Source: an uncultured Oscillospiraceae bacterium (GTDB taxonomy: Bacteria > Bacillota > Clostridia > Oscillospirales > Oscillospiraceae). Taken from it: a stretch of DNA of 5,980 nt. The position numbers and the translations under genes were made by a program. This document shows positions 1 to 4,024 of this stretch, piece after piece. The notes under the pieces were generated by a model. The model was not told the origin of the DNA. It ran no database searches and was given only the letters and a program-made list of their open reading frames with translations. The stretch spans positions 1 to 5,980 of the forward strand of contig CALWWH010000078.1 in the NCBI GenBank assembly GCA_944385195.1. The letters are read 5' to 3'. Numbering within the stretch: the first letter of the stretch is position 1; each line of letters opens with the position of its first letter.

Positions 1-1
1 G

Positions 2-478
2 TACCGTGAGATTCTCCGGCTCGACGGCATCATGTTCCACGACGACTGGGGCTCCCAGCGCGCCCCGTTCTTCTCCGCCGAGGTCTGTAGCCAGATGATC
101 GCGCCCTACCTGCGCCGCATCAGCGACTTCTGCCATGCCCGAGGCATGTGGTTTCATCTGCACTCCTGCGGCATGAATGAGCTGGTGGTCCCCTCCATGA
201 TCGAAGCCGGCGTCGATTTCTGGCTGCCCCAGGCCATGAACGACACCGACAAGCTGGTGGCCGCCTACGGCGACAAGATCGCCTTTGGCGTCAGCCCCGC
301 CCCCGTGGCAGAGGACGCCTCCGACGCGGAGATCGACGCGGCCGCCCGGGCCTTTGTGGCCAAATTCGCCCCGGACTTTGACCGCAGACCCATCATCGTC
401 AGCACCCGCTTCCTGCCCGAGCGCTACGTCCAGGCCATCTACCGCCACAGCCGCATTGCCCTGTGCGGCCAGGCGTAA
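2..478 (+). CDS. UroD/MtaA-like methyltransferase family protein, C-terminal part (5' end outside window)
   Basis: Only the last 158 codons are present; the reading frame is open from base 2, so the start lies upstream. The fragment looks like the C-terminal half of the uroporphyrinogen decarboxylase/corrinoid methyltransferase superfamily (COG0407 type). Visible features, numbering from the first residue here, are HDDWGSQ (13-19), a FHLHSCG segment (51-57) that follows a predicted strand of the barrel, and a final ALCG (153-156). His54-x-Cys56 plus Cys155 fit the His-x-Cys...Cys zinc site known from MtaA/CmuA-type cobamide methyltransferases, which would activate a thiol methyl acceptor. True heme-pathway UroD lacks this site, so a methyl-transfer role is more likely than heme synthesis, but this is inference. 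The gene is convergent with asnA and ends just before a shared hairpin. Substrate and corrinoid partner are not visible. Family call is firm; function is uncertain. Confidence 0.8.
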   Translation, partial: YREILRLDGIMFHDDWGSQRAPFFSAEVCSQMIAPYLRRISDFCHARGMWFHLHSCGMNELVVPSMIEAGVDFWLPQAMNDTDKLVAAYGDKIAFGVSPAPVAEDASDAEIDAAARAFVAKFAPDFDRRPIIVSTRFLPERYVQAIYRHSRIALCGQA

Positions 479-479
479 C

Positions 480-529
480 AAAAGACCAGGGCCCTGTCAT
501 CTTGATCGATGACAGGGCCCTGGTCTTTA
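480..529. terminator. Bidirectional rho-independent terminator between convergent genes
   Basis: Bases 481-501 and 508-528 form a perfect 21-bp inverted repeat with a 6-base loop (502-507). The stem core is GC-rich (CAGGGCCCTG) and its outer ends are AAAGA/TCTTT, so each transcript ends the hairpin with a short U run: TCTTT on the plus strand and TCTTTT on the minus strand. It begins 2 bases after the UroD-like stop codon and contains two bases of the asnA stop codon (527-529). It can therefore terminate both convergent genes. The U tract is short, but the stem is very stable. Confidence 0.88.
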
Positions 530-1537
530 CAGCAGCGTGATGCCCGCCTGCTCGCATATGCGCATGGTCTCCTCATCCCAGATGCCCGCCTGCACCTCGC
601 CGATGTGGCAGGTGCCGATCATGAGCATGCAAAGACGGCTCTGGCCGATGCCGCCGCCGATGGTCTGGGGCAGCTCCCCGGCCAGCAGCGCCTTGTGGAA
701 GGGCAGCTCCCGGCGCGCATCGCAGCCGGCGATGTGCAGCTGACGGTCCAGGGTCTCCGGGTCCACGCGGATGCCCATGGAGCTGACCTCAAAGGACCGG
801 CCCAGCACGTCGTTCCAAAGGAGGATGTCGCCGTTGAGGCTCCAGTCGTCATAGTCCGGCGCCCGGCCGTCATGCTTGATGCCCGAGCGCAGCAGGCCGC
901 CGATCTGCATCAGAAAGACGGTCTTGTGCTCCCGGACGAAGGCGTTCTCCCGCTCCGAGGGCGTGAGGTCCGGATACAGATCCTCCAGCTCCTGGGTGGT
1001 AATAAAAGTTACCTCCCGGCGGATGACCGTGTGCAGCTGCGGAAACTCCCAGCGCAGGCTGTCGTTGGTGTCGCAGATGGCATTGACGATGCGCTGCACC
1101 GTCTGTTTTAGGTAATCCATCGTCCGGTCCTCCGGGCAGATGATCTTCTCCCAGTCCCACTGATCCACATAGACCGAGTGGATGTTGTCCAGGGGATTCT
1201 CGTCCCGGCGGATGGCGTTCATGTCCGTATAAAGGCCGTTGCCCGGGAAGAAGTTATAGCGCTTGAGGGCCACGCGCTTCCACTTGGCCAGGGATTGGAC
1301 GATCTCGCCCCGGGCGTGGGCGGCGGGGACGTCGAAGTCCACAGGGCGCTCGACGCCGTTGAGGTTGTCGTTGAGGCCGGAGCTGCCATCCACCAGCAGC
1401 GGCGCGGACACGCGCTTGAGATTGAGCGCATTGCGCAAGGTGACCTGGAAACTGCTCTTGATGAATTCAATGGCGCGCTGCAGCTCATAGATCGGCAGCG
1501 GGGGCTGATAGCCTTCGGGAATCATAACATGGCTCAT
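527..1537 (-). CDS. asnA: Aspartate--ammonia ligase (asparagine synthetase A)
   Basis: Encodes a 336-residue cytoplasmic enzyme that makes asparagine from aspartate, ammonia and ATP (releasing AMP and pyrophosphate; EC 6.3.1.1). Its length is close to the 330 residues of E. coli AsnA. Family blocks recalled from AsnA are present in order: LVDGSSGLNDNLNG (48-61), QSLAKWKR (81-88), LHSVYVDQWDWE-like text with HSVYVDQWDWE (120-130), RAPDYDDW (225-232), LNGDILLWN (234-242), SSMGIRVD (252-259), PQTIGGGIGQSR (290-301) and HIGEVQAGIW (311-320). Gln126 and Asp128 correspond to the active-site Gln116/Asp118 of E. coli, and Arg257 lies in the SSMGIR motif. The fold is class II aminoacyl-tRNA synthetase-like. 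The start at 1537 is chosen because AGGAGG lies 7 bases upstream; an in-frame ATG at 1564 would add nine residues with no good ribosome site and lies upstream of the predicted transcript start. It is transcribed from its own promoter, 64 bases after the regulator gene. No damage is seen. Confidence 0.97.
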   Translation of the reverse strand: MSHVMIPEGYQPPLPIYELQRAIEFIKSSFQVTLRNALNLKRVSAPLLVDGSSGLNDNLNGVERPVDFDVPAAHARGEIVQSLAKWKRVALKRYNFFPGNGLYTDMNAIRRDENPLDNIHSVYVDQWDWEKIICPEDRTMDYLKQTVQRIVNAICDTNDSLRWEFPQLHTVIRREVTFITTQELEDLYPDLTPSERENAFVREHKTVFLMQIGGLLRSGIKHDGRAPDYDDWSLNGDILLWNDVLGRSFEVSSMGIRVDPETLDRQLHIAGCDARRELPFHKALLAGELPQTIGGGIGQSRLCMLMIGTCHIGEVQAGIWDEETMRICEQAGITLL

Positions 1538-1544
1538 GACAAGA

Positions 1545-1550
1545 CCTCCT
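1545..1550 (-). promoter_or_regulatory. Ribosome binding site fixing the asnA start
   Basis: On the minus strand this is a perfect AGGAGG, 7 bases before the ATG at 1537. It selects the 336-residue form of AsnA over the longer open frame that begins at 1564. Confidence 0.85.
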
Positions 1551-1566
1551 GGGAGAATATGCACGG

Positions 1567-1595
1567 ATTATACCGCACTGTCCCGGTGATTGCAA
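1567..1595 (-). promoter_or_regulatory. Sigma-70/A-type promoter of asnA
   Basis: Minus strand: TTGCAA (-35, 1590-1595), a 17-base spacer, then a perfect TATAAT (-10, 1567-1572). Transcription would start near 1560, giving a leader of about 23 bases that holds little more than the AGGAGG site. Box quality and exact spacing make this the clearest promoter in the window. It implies asnA can be expressed independently of the regulator gene upstream. Confidence 0.82.
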
Positions 1596-1610
1596 GTAAA
1601 ATCACAGGGA
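1581..1610. repeat. Inverted repeat over the regulator stop and the asnA -35 box
   Basis: TCCCGGTGAT (1581-1590) and ATCACAGGGA (1601-1610) are complementary at 9 of 10 positions across a 10-base gap. The repeat spans the stop codon of the RpiR-like gene (1602-1604) and the -35 box of asnA (1590-1595). No T-run follows on the minus strand, so a classical terminator is unlikely. It may be an operator for asnA, a weak attenuating hairpin for the upstream transcript, or chance. Confidence 0.4.
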
Positions 1611-2387
1611 TTTTTCGATATACCGCTTGCGGTAAACTTCGCTCAGGGCGTAAATACCGAACTCCAGCGCCGTCAGGCGGGTGTTTTCCGCCAGATTCAT
1701 GCCGTCAAAGAGCAGTTCATCGGCATATCTGGCATAGCGGGAGTGCTCGTCCGAGGCCAGGATAATGCCGGCCCCCCGCTCCTGCACCAGGCGGAACAGC
1801 GGCTCCATGTCCATGGCCGACGGGACCTCCACGGGGCTGAACCAGACCAGGGAATTCTCATCGAGCGACTGGGCGTCCTCCATCGTATCGGGCAGGAGCA
1901 TGCAGCAGCTGGTCTGCTTGCCGGTCATGGAGAGGTTGATCTGCATGGACGCGACGCTGGGGAAACGGAAGGGCAGATAAAAGCTCACCCGTCCGGCCTG
2001 GTACAACAGCTCCGAGAGGGCGATGAGCCGCTCCTGGGTGAAGTAGTTCTCCATGGCGTCGGCGCTGACCCGCAGCTGCTGGGCAAAGGCCGAGACAATG
2101 CCCGTATCCGTGCCGGTGAACTCCGCCGGCAGCGAGCGGTTGTAATAGGTATACTGCCCCACCGCCGCCTGGAGCGCATAGCGGAACTCCGTGAAGGAAC
2201 GGTAGCCCATCTTCTGCACCGCGCGCCAGACCGTCGTCCGGGAAGAGGACGTCAGCTCCTCCACATCGTAGATGGTCACATTGCTCATCTTGTCCAGGTT
2301 CTCAAGTATCCCCTTGGCCACCACGCGGTAGGTGCTGTCCAGGGGCAGATGGTTATAAAATTCGACCAGGTTGTGCAGCGCATCCAT
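1602..2387 (-). CDS. MurR/RpiR-family transcriptional regulator with a divergent SIS domain
   Basis: Encodes 261 residues, somewhat shorter than the roughly 280 usual for the family. Residues 1-77 form an RpiR-type N-terminal helix-turn-helix; the segment VTIYDVEELTSSSRTTVWRA (37-56) followed by VQKMGYRSFTEFRYAL (57-72) follows the family pattern of a recognition helix and then F.EF..AL. Residues ~105-250 match a SIS sugar-isomerase fold in size and position. However, the glycine/serine-rich phosphosugar loop expected after the first strand reads FYLPFRFPSV (136-145), and the second SxSG-like loop reads WFSPVEVPSA (182-191). The usual phosphosugar contacts are therefore not evident. The start at 2387 is supported by AAGGAGG 8 bases upstream; a TTG at 2453 in frame would add 22 residues with no family resemblance. 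It is divergent to the putative glycoside operon, which makes it the likely regulator of that operon and of itself. Whether it represses or activates cannot be seen. Confidence 0.88.
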   Translation of the reverse strand: MDALHNLVEFYNHLPLDSTYRVVAKGILENLDKMSNVTIYDVEELTSSSRTTVWRAVQKMGYRSFTEFRYALQAAVGQYTYYNRSLPAEFTGTDTGIVSAFAQQLRVSADAMENYFTQERLIALSELLYQAGRVSFYLPFRFPSVASMQINLSMTGKQTSCCMLLPDTMEDAQSLDENSLVWFSPVEVPSAMDMEPLFRLVQERGAGIILASDEHSRYARYADELLFDGMNLAENTRLTALEFGIYALSEVYRKRYIEKSL

Positions 2388-2395
2388 GGCTGTGT

Positions 2396-2402
2396 CCTCC
2401 TT
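2396..2402 (-). promoter_or_regulatory. Ribosome binding site fixing the RpiR-family gene start
   Basis: AAGGAGG on the minus strand lies 8 bases before the ATG at 2387. A second AGGAGG copy at 2465-2470 precedes an in-frame TTG (2453) by 11 bases but coincides with the predicted transcript start, so the proximal site is preferred. Confidence 0.8.
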
Positions 2403-2474
2403 ACAAAATCTCGGGCGCCAATCGGCCCCGGAGCCGGGCGGCAGAACGCACAATATCTATTTGTCCTCCTAAAA

Positions 2475-2503
2475 ATCATACCACACCCCCCGCCGCAAAT
2501 CAA
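2475..2503 (-). promoter_or_regulatory. Promoter of the RpiR-family regulator gene
   Basis: Minus strand: TTGATT (-35, 2498-2503), a 17-base spacer rich in G, then TATGAT (-10, 2475-2480). The predicted transcript start is near 2468, giving a GC-rich leader of about 80 bases. The nearest palindrome (2511-2526) lies 7 bases upstream of the -35 box, a position from which a bound regulator could affect this promoter. Confidence 0.65.
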
Positions 2504-2510
2504 CCGGGAA

Positions 2511-2545
2511 GTTTCAAATACGAAACCAAGATTCAAATTTGAAAC
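2511..2545. promoter_or_regulatory. Two tandem palindromic operators, probably for the RpiR-family regulator
   Basis: Site 1 (2511-2526) is GTTTCAAATACGAAAC, with perfect 5-base arms GTTTC/GAAAC. Site 2 (2530-2545) is GATTCAAATTTGAAAC, which contains the perfect 12-base palindrome TTCAAATTTGAA. The two 16-mers agree at 13 positions, are separated by 3 bases and have centres 19 bases apart, about two helical turns. They lie between the divergent regulator gene and the plus-strand operon. Repetition, symmetry and spacing support a real binding site. The identity of the binding protein is inferred from adjacency. Confidence 0.72.
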
Positions 2546-2588
2546 CCACAAACTCAAACCCTGTGCGCCGCCGGGCCCGGAAACGCGA

Positions 2589-2599
2589 TATGATATCAT
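2589..2599 (+). promoter_or_regulatory. Candidate promoter -10 region of the glycoside operon
   Basis: TGATATCAT (2591-2599) resembles an extended -10 element (TGn plus TATCAT), and the overlapping TATGAT (2589-2594) is an alternative -10. No good -35 box lies 16-18 bases upstream, where the DNA is GC-rich. A start near 2601-2606 would leave a leader of about 20 bases carrying the ribosome site. A weak -35 fits a promoter that needs an activator bound at the upstream palindromes, but this is inference. The bases 2590-2599 also form a perfect 10-base palindrome. Confidence 0.45.
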
Positions 2600-2624
2600 T
2601 ACTAAAGTATAAAGGAGGACTATC

Positions 2625-3047
2625 ATGGATTTTCAAGCTTACAACAAAATCCTGCTGTGCAAAACGCCGATTCGTAACGTCGAGATCGACGGCGTGAACG
2701 TGGGGTACGAGTTTCAAATCAAGTACCCGTCCTATCGCGGCGCGTTCCTCAGCTGCATCGAAGAGCTGAAGTTCTGGGTTGATGGCAACGCTATTGCCGA
2801 CGGCGACATCAGCTTTGCGCTCAACGGCAAGGAGTTTCTGGTGGGCGAGCTGCCCGAGTGCTTCAAGGAGTACTGGTATGTCCGCACCCCGGCGACCATC
2901 CGTGTGCGGCGCCACGGCGCCATCGGCCCGGGCGAGCACAGCGTCCGGGTGTACATGAAGCACCGCGTCCCCTATACCGGCTATTTTGGAGAATACCTGG
3001 TGCTGGACAGCGACGTCACCGGCACCCTGACAACGGAGGTGGGCTAA
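2625..3047 (+). CDS. DUF6379 protein, C-glycoside deglycosidase beta-subunit-like
   Basis: Encodes 140 residues with no signal peptide or membrane segment, predicted to be mainly beta strands. It matches the recalled pattern of the DUF6379 / C-deglycosylation enzyme beta-subunit family: GYEFQIKYPSYRGAFLSCIE (27-46), then ELKFWVDG (47-54), DISFALNGKEFLVGEL (61-76), EYWYVRTPATIRV (82-94) and a late PGEHSVRVYMKHRVPYTGYF (102-121). In characterised systems this small subunit binds the metal-dependent TIM-barrel subunit and helps form the active site that cleaves 3-oxo-C-glycosides. The gene directly following here is exactly such a TIM barrel, with one base between stop and start. The start has AAAGGAGG 6 bases upstream. 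It is the first gene of the operon and is divergent to the RpiR-like regulator. Subunit role is well supported by family and context; the actual substrate is unknown. Confidence 0.8.
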   Translation: MDFQAYNKILLCKTPIRNVEIDGVNVGYEFQIKYPSYRGAFLSCIEELKFWVDGNAIADGDISFALNGKEFLVGELPECFKEYWYVRTPATIRVRRHGAIGPGEHSVRVYMKHRVPYTGYFGEYLVLDSDVTGTLTTEVG

Positions 3048-3048
3048 G

Positions 3049-4014
3049 ATGGCAAACAAGATTCAGCTGGGCGTGTCCCTGTACAGTTTTTCCACCGAGT
3101 TTATCCACGAGACCCTGAATTTTGAGCAAATCCTCGAAAAAGCGCACAATATGGGCTATCGGGGTGTAGAGATTGTCGCGGCGCAGATGGTGCCCAACTA
3201 TCCCTACCCCACCGACGAGTGGCTGGCCGAGTGCAAGGCCCTGCTGGCCAAGTACGAGCTCGAGCCGGTCTGCTGGAGCGCCTACATCGACATGGGCATC
3301 CGCAGCGACCGCGACCTGACCGAGGACGAGATCATCCAGTTCACCCTCAACGACCTGCAATACGCCAAGAAGGCGGGCTTCCCCATGGTGCGCACCCAGC
3401 ACGCCATCAGCCCCGCCATTTTCCGCAAGATGCTCCCCTACTGCCAGGAGCTGGGCGTGAAGCTGACCATCGAGATGCACCACCCCCATCACCCCGCGCT
3501 ACCCGTGTGGCAGGAGTACCTGTCCATCATGAAAAACGAGGGCAAGGGCTGGCTGGGCATCGTCCCCGATTTCTCCATCTTCCAGACCATGCCCCATCAG
3601 CTCTACCTCAACCAGAGCATCGACTTCGGCTGCCGTCCGGAGAAACTCGACGAGATTGTCAAGATGCACGCGCAGAAGGCTGACATGGCCCTCATTGACA
3701 ACGGCGACTTCTCCGAGATCGAGAAGCACATCGCCCATGAGATGCGCGAGAAGTTCTCCGCTCCGGCCAAGATGGAGCAGTGGAAGGATATCATCGACGT
3801 CACCGAGTACATCCACGGCAAGTTCTACTACCTCGACAACGATGACCACGACCCCTGCATCCCCTTCGAGGAGCTGCTGACCACCATCCGCGATCTGGGC
3901 TACGAGGGCTACATCGCCAGCGAGTACGAGGGCCATCACTTCGATGAGACCGTCGACTCCGAGGTGCAGCTGAAGCACTTCGTCGCCCTGTGTACCAAAA
4001 TTCTGAATAGCTGA
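3049..4014 (+). CDS. Xylose-isomerase-like TIM barrel, C-glycoside deglycosidase alpha-subunit-like
   Basis: Encodes 321 residues of the sugar phosphate isomerase/epimerase (AP endonuclease 2-type) TIM-barrel superfamily. GVSLYSFS (8-15) and GYRGVEIVA (36-44) are the first barrel strands. LTIEMHHPHH (139-148) carries a Glu and His pair on the central strand, GIVPDFS (170-176) carries Asp174, YIHGKFYYLD (254-263) carries His256, and GYEGYIASEYEG (284-295) carries Glu292/Glu294. By analogy with tagatose-3-epimerase-like enzymes, Glu142, Asp174, His256 and Glu292 are the likely divalent metal ligands (probably Mn), with His144/His145 near the substrate; this mapping is inference. In C-glycoside deglycosidases the catalytic alpha subunit cleaves the C-C bond of a 3-oxo sugar conjugate. 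The GGAGGT ribosome site sits inside the preceding gene, 8 bases from ATG, implying coupled translation and matched amounts of the two subunits. A plain sugar isomerase is the main alternative, but the DUF6379 partner argues against it. Confidence 0.82.
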   Translation: MANKIQLGVSLYSFSTEFIHETLNFEQILEKAHNMGYRGVEIVAAQMVPNYPYPTDEWLAECKALLAKYELEPVCWSAYIDMGIRSDRDLTEDEIIQFTLNDLQYAKKAGFPMVRTQHAISPAIFRKMLPYCQELGVKLTIEMHHPHHPALPVWQEYLSIMKNEGKGWLGIVPDFSIFQTMPHQLYLNQSIDFGCRPEKLDEIVKMHAQKADMALIDNGDFSEIEKHIAHEMREKFSAPAKMEQWKDIIDVTEYIHGKFYYLDNDDHDPCIPFEELLTTIRDLGYEGYIASEYEGHHFDETVDSEVQLKHFVALCTKILNS

Positions 4015-4018
4015 GGTG
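4013..4018 (+). promoter_or_regulatory. Ribosome binding site choosing the ATG of the CocE-like gene
   Basis: GAGGTG overlaps the stop of the preceding gene and lies 6 bases before ATG at 4025. A GTG at 4016 in the same frame falls inside this site and is therefore an unlikely start. Confidence 0.7.
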
Positions 4019-4024
4019 TTTGAA

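Noticed and set aside
509..1111. Open frames on the plus strand opposite asnA (also 1178-1765)
   Set aside because: Compositional shadows of asnA. The minus-strand product matches AsnA end to end, and neither plus-strand frame has a convincing ribosome site.
1538..1564. Longer AsnA start at 1564
   Set aside because: It lies upstream of the predicted transcript start and lacks a ribosome site; the shorter form has AGGAGG at ideal spacing and the family length.
1590..2612. 340-codon plus-strand open frame opposite the regulator
   Set aside because: Antisense shadow running through the divergent promoter region; no recognisable domain.
2388..2624. Riboswitch or T-box in the divergent intergenic region
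   Set aside because: The regulator leader is about 80 bases and the operon leader about 20, with no recognisable aptamer or T-box motif; short palindromes explain the structure better.
2514..3059. Minus-strand frames opposite the DUF6379 gene (also 3016-3492 and 3499-4116)
   Set aside because: Shadows of plus-strand genes that have family motifs and ribosome sites; the translations are repetitive and valine/leucine/histidine-rich.
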